Positions 1-5,390 of a stretch of 5,937 nucleotides of DNA are shown here, piece after piece. The translations under genes were made by a program, and so were the position numbers. This DNA is from an uncultured Prevotella sp. GTDB lineage: Bacteria > Bacteroidota > Bacteroidia > Bacteroidales > Bacteroidaceae. Numbering within the stretch: the stretch's first letter is position 1; each line of letters begins with the position of its first letter. The stretch lies in assembly GCA_938023885.1 (NCBI GenBank), contig CALJCU010000266.1, forward strand, positions 1 through 5,937, read 5' to 3'. A model generated the notes under the pieces. It made no database searches and was not told the origin of the DNA. It saw only the letters and a program-made list of their open reading frames with translations.

Positions 1-8
1 AAATATCA

Positions 9-43
9 TGCAAAGTTACTCAATAATTCAGCAAAACTTTGCA
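9..43. repeat. 9-bp inverted repeat upstream of the lipid operon
   Basis: TGCAAAGTT at 9-17 is the exact reverse complement of AACTTTGCA at 35-43, with a 17-nt spacer. It ends 6 bp before the -33 element of the operon promoter, so it could be an operator or the remains of a terminator for a gene to the left. The left arm read on the minus strand also contains TAACTTTG (18 to 11), a match to the Bacteroidota -7 element. The nearest minus-strand TTTG (45 to 42) is 23 bp away, longer than the usual 19-21, so a divergent promoter is only possible. No coding region is visible in 1-109. Confidence 0.5.
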
Positions 44-49
44 AAACCC

Positions 50-80
50 TTTGATAGAAAAGAGTTTTATATTAATTTTG
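50..80 (+). promoter_or_regulatory. Bacteroidota-type promoter of the inositol-lipid operon
   Basis: TTTG at 50-53 (-33 element) and TAATTTTG at 73-80 (-7 element, consensus TAnnTTTG) are separated by exactly 19 bp, the spacing known for the primary sigma factor of Bacteroides. Transcription would start near 85-88, leaving a leader of about 25 nt before the ATG at 110. The following genes are tightly spaced on the same strand, so this is the likely promoter for the whole operon. Confidence 0.8.
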
Positions 81-109
81 CAATCGAAAATAATCAATGT
101 CATTGAGAT

Positions 110-613
110 ATGAACGATAAAGGCAACCTTACGGACAAGCGTCCACCATGCCTCCCTATGCTGATAGGTACAGGGTTTGGCAGTGGGTTGTGGCCGTGGG
201 GACCAGGGACAGCCGGCAGCGTGCTGGCTACAGTGATATGGGGTTTGCTGAGTCTATGGCTTCCGGGTGGCGCATTGATGCTCCTCACGATGGCTCTTAT
301 TCTGCTCTTCACTTTGCTCGGCACGTGGGCCACGGCCCGTTTGCAGCCATACTGGGGTGAAGATCCCTCACGTGTCGTCGTTGACGAGATGGTGGGTGTA
401 TGGATTCCGCTCATTGCCGTGCAGCCTGAAGAGTGGTTGTGGGCTCTTGCGGCGCTCGTGCTCTTTCGTTTCTTCGACATCGTCAAACCGTTGGGAATCA
501 GTAAACTCGACCGCATGAAAGGTGCTTTTTGGGTCATGGGTGATGATATTCTTGGGGGCATCTACGCACTCGCGGTCATCGTACTTGCGAGATGTGTCAT
601 CTTCTCTTGGTAA
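110..613 (+). CDS. pgpA: PgpA-family lipid phosphatase, probably phosphatidylinositol-phosphate phosphatase
   Basis: A 167-residue integral membrane protein of the phosphatidylglycerophosphatase A family; the length is normal. Visible family motifs are GSGLWPWGPGTAGS (24-37), DPSRVVVDEMVG (85-96, with the D92-E93 pair), RFFDIVKP (120-127) and MGDDILGG (143-150, with D145-D146). The acidic residues are the expected Mg2+-binding and catalytic positions. Hydrophobic segments lie at about 38-70, 95-120 and 145-165. PgpA normally dephosphorylates phosphatidylglycerophosphate. Here the gene heads an operon with a phosphatidylinositol-phosphate synthase and an Aur1-like synthase, so I infer that phosphatidylinositol phosphate is the physiological substrate and phosphatidylinositol the product. 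The ATG at 110 lies about 25 nt after the predicted transcription start. Housekeeping PgpA is the alternative. The family is certain from motifs; the substrate is inferred from context. Confidence 0.92.
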   Translation: MNDKGNLTDKRPPCLPMLIGTGFGSGLWPWGPGTAGSVLATVIWGLLSLWLPGGALMLLTMALILLFTLLGTWATARLQPYWGEDPSRVVVDEMVGVWIPLIAVQPEEWLWALAALVLFRFFDIVKPLGISKLDRMKGAFWVMGDDILGGIYALAVIVLARCVIFSW

Positions 614-619
614 GTGTCT

Positions 620-1033
620 ATGGGAAGGGTCAGACATGAGCTATGGACGTTTGCCAAAGCCGAGATGAGCGCATCCTTAGCCAGTTGTGTGGATTTCGGA
701 TTGGCTATCTCACTGACGTACCTTGGCTTGCTCACTTACGGCTATGCCAATATCATCGGGGTCGTGTGTGGAGGAATAACCAACTTCACGCTCAACAGCC
801 ATTACGTCTTCTCTCAGACTGGGCGGGGAAAGAAATCCTTAGCAGAGAGATACCTTGTTGTATGGTTAGGAAGTATGCTTCTCAATGGCGGTGGCACGAA
901 CCTGCTGACGTGGCTCATGGGCGGCAAAAGCTATTTTGTCATTGTCAAGTGTCTCGTGGCGGTGACAGTGGCTTTCGGGTTCAACTATCCTTTGCAACGC
1001 AGGTGGGTGTTTAGGCGGAAAATAAACGAATAA
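620..1033 (+). CDS. GtrA-family membrane protein
   Basis: A small polytopic membrane protein of 137 residues from the ATG at 620. A GTG at 614, directly abutting the upstream stop codon, would add two residues. Four hydrophobic segments are visible, at about 14-36, 39-58, 80-102 and 104-125. The family's two repeated motifs are present after TM2 and TM4: NFTLNSHYVF and FNYPLQRRWVF, each an Asn followed by an aromatic-Val-Phe close to the cytosolic edge. GtrA proteins are thought to move polyprenyl-phosphate sugars or other lipid-linked groups across the inner membrane. Only 6 bp separate it from the pgpA-like gene, so the two are probably co-transcribed and translationally coupled. Its place between inositol-lipid genes suggests it flips or scaffolds a lipid intermediate, but its substrate cannot be read from sequence. 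Confidence 0.88.
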   Translation: MGRVRHELWTFAKAEMSASLASCVDFGLAISLTYLGLLTYGYANIIGVVCGGITNFTLNSHYVFSQTGRGKKSLAERYLVVWLGSMLLNGGGTNLLTWLMGGKSYFVIVKCLVAVTVAFGFNYPLQRRWVFRRKINE

Positions 1034-1055
1034 AAATAAATACTAACAAAAAAGT

Positions 1056-1715
1056 ATGTGGTATAGGGATTTTCTTCAACAGGTAATTTACAAGATCATT
1101 AACCCCTTGGTTAAAGGCATGATCAAAGTAGGTATCACTCCTAACATCGTTACGACGATGGGTTTTATCGGAAATATCGCGGCAGCGGTGTTCTTTATCT
1201 ATGCCTCTCAGGAGCCTGATCTCGCTGCTCTGACTACGACCCTCGGCTGGGGCGGATTCATCATCATCGTCTCGGGTCTGTTCGACATGATTGACGGACG
1301 CCTTGCACGTATGGGCAACATGAGCTCATCCTTTGGTGCCATGTGGGACTCCACCCTCGACCGTTACAGTGAGCTCGTCTCGCTCTTCGGTATCGTCCTT
1401 GTCTTTCTAGAGGCTAAAGGCTGGTTTTGGATGGGTGTCGTGACGTTCGCTGCTATGGTAGGAAGTGTCATGGTAAGCTATGTACGCGCACGTGCCGAGG
1501 GTCTCGGCATCGAGTGTAAAGTAGGCTTGATGCAGCGCCCGGAGCGTGTCGTGGTGACGGCTGTCACAGCCATGCTCACGGGTGTCACGGGCTCGCTGTG
1601 GTGGCTCGCTGGTGGCATGATCGTCATTGCAGTGCTCGCTAACATCACGGCTTTCTGGCGCGTGGGCTACTGCTATAAGAAGCTCAACGAGAGAGACAGG
1701 GAGATGAGTAAATAA
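1056..1715 (+). CDS. CDP-alcohol phosphatidyltransferase, probable phosphatidylinositol-phosphate synthase
   Basis: A 219-residue inner-membrane enzyme with the complete CDP-alcohol phosphotransferase signature: D77xxD80G81xxA84R85, eight residues, then G94xxxD98xxxD102. The four aspartates bind the divalent metals and CDP-diacylglycerol. Hydrophobic helices flank the signature (about 31-50, 63-76, 106-118, 124-142, 164-200). A second conserved block, SYVRARAEGLG (141-151) followed by CKVGLMQRPER (154-164), is Arg/Lys-rich as expected for binding a phosphorylated alcohol, and resembles phosphatidylinositol-phosphate synthases. The likely reaction is CDP-diacylglycerol plus inositol phosphate to phosphatidylinositol phosphate and CMP. 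Neighbours support this: a PgpA-type phosphatase upstream and an Aur1-like enzyme downstream. The ATG at 1056 follows the GtrA stop by 22 nt of A-rich sequence. Phosphatidylglycerophosphate synthase is the main alternative; the superfamily is certain, the acceptor inferred. Confidence 0.93.
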   Translation: MWYRDFLQQVIYKIINPLVKGMIKVGITPNIVTTMGFIGNIAAAVFFIYASQEPDLAALTTTLGWGGFIIIVSGLFDMIDGRLARMGNMSSSFGAMWDSTLDRYSELVSLFGIVLVFLEAKGWFWMGVVTFAAMVGSVMVSYVRARAEGLGIECKVGLMQRPERVVVTAVTAMLTGVTGSLWWLAGGMIVIAVLANITAFWRVGYCYKKLNERDREMSK

Positions 1716-1836
1716 ATCCGGTCCTTAGAAGTCTGAAGTCCAGAGGACGGAAGATCCGTCAAATGCCAAAGCCCTGTTATTAGAGTATAATGTAATGACC
1801 GGGCTTCTGGATCTCCTCAAATAACCGTAATATTTT
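1716..1836 (+). promoter_or_regulatory. structured intergenic element with competing hairpins
   Basis: This 121-bp gap is the largest in an otherwise tight operon and shows no coding potential; the frame of the next gene has TAA codons at 1822 and 1828. Three inverted repeats are visible. TCCG-g-TCCT (1717-1725) pairs with AGGACGGA (1744-1751). GACGGA (1746-1751) pairs with TCCGTC (1755-1760) across a 3-nt AGA loop. AAGCCC (1769-1774) pairs with GGGCTT (1801-1806). The first two share 1746-1751 and exclude each other, a layout seen in attenuators. There is no T-tract after any stem and no TAnnTTTG box, so a classical terminator or internal promoter is not supported. It may be an RNA-processing or attenuation site. 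The structures are read directly; the function is speculative. Confidence 0.4.
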
Positions 1837-2631
1837 ATGGATTGCTTACTGATAGCTGTTCTCTTTGCCATCTTTGCCGCCATCCGGCCTACACGGCGCT
1901 TCACCGTCTGTATGCTGCCATGGTTCCTCTTTGGCTTCATCTACAGCAGTTTCAACTTCTATCCCAACTATGAGTTCCACAGCATCGACGTGCGGGGCTT
2001 GTATGAGGCTGAGAAGTCGCTCTTCGGCATCAACACGGCTGCGGGAAGGCTGATTCCCGGCGAGTGGTTCGCCATCCACCATTGTGCCGTACTCGATTTT
2101 ATGGCGGGATGCTTCTATCTCTGTTGGGTACCAGTGCCTATCGCCTTCACGGTATACCTTTATTTCTCCTGTCATAGAGACTGGGCCAACCGCTTCGCCT
2201 GGGCGTTCCTTACGGTTAACCTCATTGGATTTATCGGCTACTACGTTCATCCCGCAGCGCCGCCATGGTATGCCATGAACTATGGGTTCAAGCCTGTCCT
2301 CCATACCCCCGGCAATGTGGCAGGTCTCGGACGCTTCGACCAGCTGGTGGGACTGAACATCTTCCACAGTATCTATGGCAAGAATGCCAATGTCTTCGCA
2401 GCCGTTCCGAGTCTGCATGCCGCTTACCTTCTTGTGACGACCATCTATTCTGTGATGAGCCACAGACGCTGGTACACTTCATGCCTCTTCGCTTTCATCT
2501 GTGTAGGAATATGGTTCACAGCCGTTTACACGGGCCACCATTATTGCATCGATGTGATCCTCGGCATCCTTGCGGCTATCGTAGGTACCGTGCTCTTCGA
2601 AGTGATCTGGAGGAAGGTGTTGAAACGATAG
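1837..2631 (+). CDS. PAP2/Aur1-like inositol phosphorylceramide synthase
   Basis: A 264-residue polytopic membrane protein of the PAP2 superfamily, in the branch that includes fungal Aur1. The motifs are HPAAPPWY (138-145), PSLHAA (191-196) and YTGHHYCIDVILG (231-243). H194, H235 and D239 form the expected catalytic His-His-Asp set. The likely reaction is transfer of phosphoinositol from phosphatidylinositol to ceramide, giving inositol phosphorylceramide and diacylglycerol; the motifs and the operon support this, and Bacteroidota do make ceramides. About six transmembrane segments are visible (near 3-16, 24-36, 84-107, 118-135, 196-225 and 240-257). The first begins almost at the initiator Met, and TAA codons lie just upstream in frame, so no longer start exists in this frame. 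A generic lipid phosphatase is the alternative, but the APPW motif favours the Aur1 type. Confidence 0.92.
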   Translation: MDCLLIAVLFAIFAAIRPTRRFTVCMLPWFLFGFIYSSFNFYPNYEFHSIDVRGLYEAEKSLFGINTAAGRLIPGEWFAIHHCAVLDFMAGCFYLCWVPVPIAFTVYLYFSCHRDWANRFAWAFLTVNLIGFIGYYVHPAAPPWYAMNYGFKPVLHTPGNVAGLGRFDQLVGLNIFHSIYGKNANVFAAVPSLHAAYLLVTTIYSVMSHRRWYTSCLFAFICVGIWFTAVYTGHHYCIDVILGILAAIVGTVLFEVIWRKVLKR

Positions 2632-2650
2632 TTAGTGTTTAGCATCACCC

Positions 2651-2679
2651 GTTTGCAGTAGCCGGCCACTGCACGAAAC
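2651..2679 (+). repeat. inverted repeat between the Aur1-like and patatin genes
   Basis: TGCAGT at 2654-2659 is the exact reverse complement of ACTGCA at 2668-2673. The 8-nt loop contains the self-complementary GCCGGC (2661-2666). The stem can extend outward through GTTT (2651-2654) pairing with AAAC (2676-2679), with a small bulge. No T-tract follows, so it is not a typical intrinsic terminator. It lies in the 68-nt gap before the patatin ATG and may be an mRNA-stability hairpin or a weak attenuator. I see no convincing promoter box in this gap, so the patatin gene could be read through from the lipid operon. Confidence 0.4.
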
Positions 2680-2699
2680 ACCATCAAAACCTATTGGCT

Positions 2700-4730
2700 A
2701 TGCGTACTAAAATATTAGGTCTTATCCTTATTTTTTCATCTCTCTTTGGTTCTGTCTTCTCTCAGCCTCTTCGTCCCCGTGTCGCCGTGGTTCTCTCGGG
2801 AGGCGGTGCGAAGGGTGTGGCACATATCGGGGCCTTGAAAGTGATAGAGCGGGCAGGGATACCCGTGGATATCGTCACAGGGACCTCCATGGGCAGTATC
2901 ATTGGCGGTTTGTACAGTTGCGGATGGGATGCACAGCGTCTCGACTCCATGGTGAGAAGACAAGACTGGACCTTCCTGATCAGTGACCGTGACGACTATT
3001 GTACGCAGAACCTCGGAAACCGCGAGAAACAGACAACCTACGCTTTCAGCAAGACCTATACCCTGAACAAGGAGAACCGTCTTCGTGAAGCGGGATTCAT
3101 CCAAGGTAAGAATCTCATACGACTCTTCAACCGGCTCACGGCAGGCTATACCGATTCCATGAGCTTCGACTCGCTGCCTATTCCCTTCGCGTGCGTGGCG
3201 ACGAATATCATGAACAACACGGAGTACGATTTCCATTCCGGCCGTCTCGCTCAAGCCATGCGCGCAAGCATGTCTATCCCGGCCGTCTTCTCGCCTGTGA
3301 GGATCGGTGACAAGGTACTTGTCGACGGCGGCCTGCGCAACAATTATCCGGCTGATATCGCCAAGGCGATGGGTGCTGACTATATCATTGGCGTGACGGT
3401 ACAAGGTGCTCTGCGTACGGCCGACGAAATTAACTCCAGTGCCTCGGTGCTCGGACAGATCATCGACGTGAACTGTAAGAATAAATATGATGCTAACCTT
3501 GCTCTTACGGATGTCGCTATCCGTGTGAACACGCAGGGCTATGGTGCAGCGAGCTTCACTTCCGCAGCCATCGACACGCTCGTCCGGCGGGGTGAGGAGG
3601 AGGCGATGAGTCACTGGGATGATCTGATGGCACTGAAGCACAAGCTCGGATTGGTTGACAGCTATCAGCCCACTCACCCACAACTCAATCCTGCTGCCCT
3701 CGTGCCCGTAGACTATGAGGCAACAGACTGGCAACGGCCTGATTATGACCGGATTCAAGGGAACATCGGTCTACGTTTCGACACAGAGGCAATGGTGGCG
3801 ATGCAGCTTGACGGCGTTTATTCGATGGCGAAACATCCTATAGACCTCGAGACTACGCTGCGACTGGGCAAGAGGACGGGCGTGGACCTCAAAGGTGTCT
3901 TTAAACCTAAACACAGGATGGAGACGGGACTGGAGTATTACTACGAACATAATGATCTTGACATTTTCGATGGTGGACATAAGTCGTATAACCTCACGTT
4001 CAATCATCATCAGGCGGGCATCGGACTGATGGACATCGGTGTGCGTAACCTCACAATGGACCTCTCCGTGAGATGGGACTTCTACAATTTCCACAGGCTC
4101 ATGGTGTCGAGCCGGAAAGCGCATGAGGGCTTTGATGTGAGCGACAGTCATTTCTTCAGCTACCATGCCAGCCTCCATTACGACTCGGAGAACAAAGGGG
4201 TGTTCCCTACACGGGGCGCGAGCTTCATGGCGGAGTATGGCTATTTCACGGATGATTTTTATTCTTACAAGGGGCACCGGGGCTTCAGCGAACTGAGTGC
4301 CCACTGGCGCATGTCGTTCCCATTGAGCCGTGTGTTCACCCTGCAGCCGATGCTCTACGGCCGCATGCTCTTCGGCTCCAGCATCCCGCTCATCCGTATG
4401 AACGGCATCGGGGGGCAGTGGTTCGGCCACTATCTCGACCAGCAGATGCTATTCCCAGGAATAGGCCATATCGAGATCACGGACAACCATTTCGTGGCAT
4501 GCCAACTGAAGCTCCAGACTCACCTCACGACGAACAACTTCGTCCTCTTCCAGGTTGCGGGCGCGCAGCACGCCGATGCCCTTCGTGACCTGCTGAAATA
4601 CAGTCCTATGCTTGGTTACGAGTTTGCCTACTATTACAAGACGCTCATCGGGCCCGTCGGCGCGATCCTCGGCTATTCCAACAAGACCGGCCATGTCAAC
4701 TTCATGGTGAACATCGGATACGAGTTCTGA
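2700..4730 (+). CDS. patatin-like phospholipase fused to an outer-membrane beta-barrel
   Basis: A 676-residue secreted lipolytic protein. Residues 1-21 form a signal peptide (Arg/Lys, hydrophobic core, cleavage near FS/QP). The patatin domain, about 26-320, has the oxyanion-hole motif GGGAKG (34-39), the nucleophile motif GTSMG (61-65, Ser63) and the DGG motif with Asp209, completing the Ser-Asp dyad. Residues from about 352 to 676 are rich in alternating aromatic/polar stretches and end in a terminal Phe (NIGYEF), as expected of a beta-barrel of roughly 16 strands inserted by the BAM machinery. It is thus probably an outer-membrane phospholipase, either displaying the domain or exporting it as in PlpD-type autotransporters. 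The linker 320-351 seems too short for the POTRA module. ATG at 2700 is chosen over an in-frame TTG at 2694 because it directly starts the signal peptide. The substrate is unknown. Confidence 0.95.
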   Translation: MRTKILGLILIFSSLFGSVFSQPLRPRVAVVLSGGGAKGVAHIGALKVIERAGIPVDIVTGTSMGSIIGGLYSCGWDAQRLDSMVRRQDWTFLISDRDDYCTQNLGNREKQTTYAFSKTYTLNKENRLREAGFIQGKNLIRLFNRLTAGYTDSMSFDSLPIPFACVATNIMNNTEYDFHSGRLAQAMRASMSIPAVFSPVRIGDKVLVDGGLRNNYPADIAKAMGADYIIGVTVQGALRTADEINSSASVLGQIIDVNCKNKYDANLALTDVAIRVNTQGYGAASFTSAAIDTLVRRGEEEAMSHWDDLMALKHKLGLVDSYQPTHPQLNPAALVPVDYEATDWQRPDYDRIQGNIGLRFDTEAMVAMQLDGVYSMAKHPIDLETTLRLGKRTGVDLKGVFKPKHRMETGLEYYYEHNDLDIFDGGHKSYNLTFNHHQAGIGLMDIGVRNLTMDLSVRWDFYNFHRLMVSSRKAHEGFDVSDSHFFSYHASLHYDSENKGVFPTRGASFMAEYGYFTDDFYSYKGHRGFSELSAHWRMSFPLSRVFTLQPMLYGRMLFGSSIPLIRMNGIGGQWFGHYLDQQMLFPGIGHIEITDNHFVACQLKLQTHLTTNNFVLFQVAGAQHADALRDLLKYSPMLGYEFAYYYKTLIGPVGAILGYSNKTGHVNFMVNIGYEF

Positions 4731-4746
4731 AAATAAATAAAATAAA

Positions 4747-4774
4747 AGGATGCTGCGTAACGACGTTGCATCCT
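4747..4774 (-). terminator. intrinsic terminator hairpin, T-tract on the minus strand
   Basis: AGGATGC (4747-4753) and GCATCCT (4768-4774) form a perfect 7-bp stem. After one mismatch the stem continues for 4 bp (one G-U pair) to an AACG tetraloop. On the minus strand the stem is followed by TTTTATTTTATTTATTT (4747 down to 4731), a good intrinsic-terminator tail. On the plus strand it is followed only by CTATTTCG. So it best terminates leftward transcription, but being 16 bp after the patatin stop it may also act, weakly, for the patatin mRNA. Confidence 0.75.
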
Positions 4775-4855
4775 CTATTTCGCAATCCTAATAAAACAAT
4801 CTGTCTTTACTCTCATAGAACTCATGCCTATCAAAAACAATCTTAAACCTAACAT
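4775..4855 (-). CDS. possible 26-residue small ORF inside the candidate small RNA
   Basis: ATG at 4855-4853 opens 26 codons ending in TAG at 4777-4775, immediately before the terminator stem at 4774. The peptide begins MLGLRLFLIG (hydrophobic) and ends FIRIAK (basic), so it could be a tiny membrane-associated peptide. The codons are AT-rich, unlike the neighbouring genes, and no clear ribosome-binding site precedes the ATG, though leaders here are often weak in that respect. I recognise no family. The transcript may equally be non-coding. Confidence 0.3.
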   Translation of the reverse strand: MLGLRLFLIGMSSMRVKTDCFIRIAK

Positions 4856-4860
4856 GTACG

Positions 4861-4885
4861 AAACTAAAACCTAAAAACTAAAACC
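4861..4885 (-). repeat. 11-bp direct repeat in the candidate small RNA leader
   Basis: AAACTAAAACC occurs exactly at 4861-4871 and again at 4875-4885, a 14-bp period. In the predicted minus-strand transcript it reads GGUUUUAGUUU twice, unstructured and U-rich, between the 5' hairpin and the small ORF. It could be a single-stranded protein-binding or base-pairing region, or simply low-complexity sequence. Confidence 0.4.
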
Positions 4886-4917
4886 AAAATTGTAGTCGGT
4901 CTCACAACCGTCTGGTA

Positions 4918-4948
4918 CAAAGTTATTGTATTGTGCGTGTGCACCAAA
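4918..4948 (-). promoter_or_regulatory. Bacteroidota-type promoter driving the candidate small RNA
   Basis: On the minus strand, TTTG (4948-4945) and TAACTTTG (4925-4918, consensus TAnnTTTG) are separated by exactly 19 bp, the same spacing as the operon promoter at 50-80. It points left, away from the PqqD/peptidase operon and toward the 3' end of the patatin gene. The -33 element lies inside the left arm of a hairpin (4938-4982). Confidence 0.65.
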
Positions 4949-4982
4949 ATATTTTTTCGTTTTTCTGAATATTTTGTGCGCA
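4938..4982. repeat. 15-bp imperfect hairpin downstream of the PqqD gene
   Basis: AAAATATT (4946-4953) pairs with AATATTTT (4968-4975). After a bulged C (4945) the stem continues with TGTGCAC (4938-4944) against GTGCGCA (4976-4982), including one T-G pair. The loop is 14 nt. It starts about 30 bp after the PqqD stop codon on the minus strand, without a T-tract, so it may end or protect the 3' end of that mRNA. Its left arm covers the -33 box of the small-RNA promoter, so it could also be an operator. Confidence 0.5.
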
Positions 4983-4991
4983 ACGCGTTGC
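4980..4991. repeat. 12-bp perfect palindrome GCAACGCGTTGC
   Basis: GCAACGCGTTGC equals its own reverse complement. It overlaps the right edge of the adjacent hairpin by 3 bp and sits 21 bp after the PqqD stop codon. The GC-rich symmetric core inside AT-rich sequence resembles a dimeric regulator site, but no known operator is recognised. Confidence 0.4.
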
Positions 4992-5012
4992 ACAGGCAGG
5001 TCAACGATGAGG

Positions 5013-5300
5013 TTACGCAGTAATGATTCCAGCCTCTCTCCATTGGTCTGCTATCTCTTGCGCATCCCTCAGGGCTGTGTTGCGGGGCAAGGGTGTATTG
5101 TCGTCAAGCTGATAGTTATCTGTCAGGATATCAGCGAGATCGTCTACGGTGAAGTCCTTGCCCTGGATATTCTTCCAAAGGAGGAGAGCGCTGTCGTTCA
5201 TGCTGATGATGCTGCCGAAGTCGATGTTCTCCTTGCCTTCAGCAATGATGATGTGTGACCCGCACACATCGGTCACTTTGAATCCAGTTTTTGCTTTCAT
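5013..5300 (-). CDS. PqqD-family peptide-binding protein
   Basis: A soluble 95-residue protein of the PqqD superfamily; the length is typical. The family pattern is visible: an N-terminal beta segment (residues 8-30), then ISMNDSALLLWKNIQG (about 32-47), the helix TVDDLADILTDNY (51-63), and a last helix with D79 leading to GIIT. PqqD proteins bind the leader of a ribosomally made peptide and deliver it to a modifying enzyme, as in PQQ, lasso-peptide and radical-SAM systems. It lies 90 bp downstream of the S24/S26 peptidase gene on the same strand, and I see no promoter between them. ATG at 5300-5298 follows an A-rich leader typical of Bacteroidota. No precursor peptide is evident in the gap. 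The family is well supported; the peptide and the partner enzyme are unknown. Confidence 0.85.
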   Translation of the reverse strand: MKAKTGFKVTDVCGSHIIIAEGKENIDFGSIISMNDSALLLWKNIQGKDFTVDDLADILTDNYQLDDNTPLPRNTALRDAQEIADQWREAGIITA

Positions 5301-5390
5301 GACTATTGATTTTGTTAGTTTATTCTTTCGAGTTTTGTGTCTTGTCTTATGCAGCTCCGAAGATCGGGATCCATACCCGGCGGTAGAAGG

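Larger units (their letters stand above)
4740..4913 (-). ncRNA. candidate small RNA (or small-ORF mRNA) with its own promoter and terminator
   Basis: The minus strand carries a consensus promoter (TTTG 4948-4945, 19 bp, TAACTTTG 4925-4918), predicting a start near 4911-4913. About 140 nt later comes a GC-containing hairpin (4774-4747) followed by a run of T and A, so the transcript would be about 170 nt. Near its 5' end is a short hairpin, CGGT (4910-4907), 6-nt loop, ACCG (4900-4897). It then has a U/A/G-rich stretch with an 11-nt direct repeat, and a 26-codon ORF (4855-4775). It does not overlap the patatin gene. It matches no RNA family I recognise (not tRNA, tmRNA or SRP RNA by visible features). 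The promoter and terminator are read directly; expression is inferred. Confidence 0.5.

Noticed and set aside
100..561. 153-codon open frame antisense to the pgpA-like gene
   Set aside because: Shadow frame; the plus strand carries complete PgpA motifs and a promoter.
1846..2463. 205-codon open frame antisense to the Aur1-like gene
   Set aside because: Lies wholly opposite a gene with PAP2 motifs, with no domain and no promoter.
2694..2699. TTG start for the patatin gene
   Set aside because: The ATG two codons later begins a well-formed signal peptide, and TTG is a rare start.
2736..3758. Long open frame (340 codons) antisense to the patatin gene
   Set aside because: It lies opposite a gene with clear catalytic motifs and a signal peptide; the translation is rich in His/Arg/Val and low-complexity, as expected of a reverse-strand shadow, with no recognisable domain.
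3771..4430. 219-codon open frame antisense to the barrel region
   Set aside because: Shadow of the patatin-barrel gene with no family signature and an atypical Glu/His/Arg-rich composition.
4886..4920. Possible tRNA-like or riboswitch fold
   Set aside because: Only a 4-bp stem (CGGT/ACCG) with short flanking complementarity; no tRNA arms, CCA end or known aptamer motif.
4926..5258. Plus-strand open frame opposite the PqqD gene
   Set aside because: It begins in the hairpin region and runs antisense to a clear PqqD-like protein; the Cys-rich start is translated intergenic DNA.
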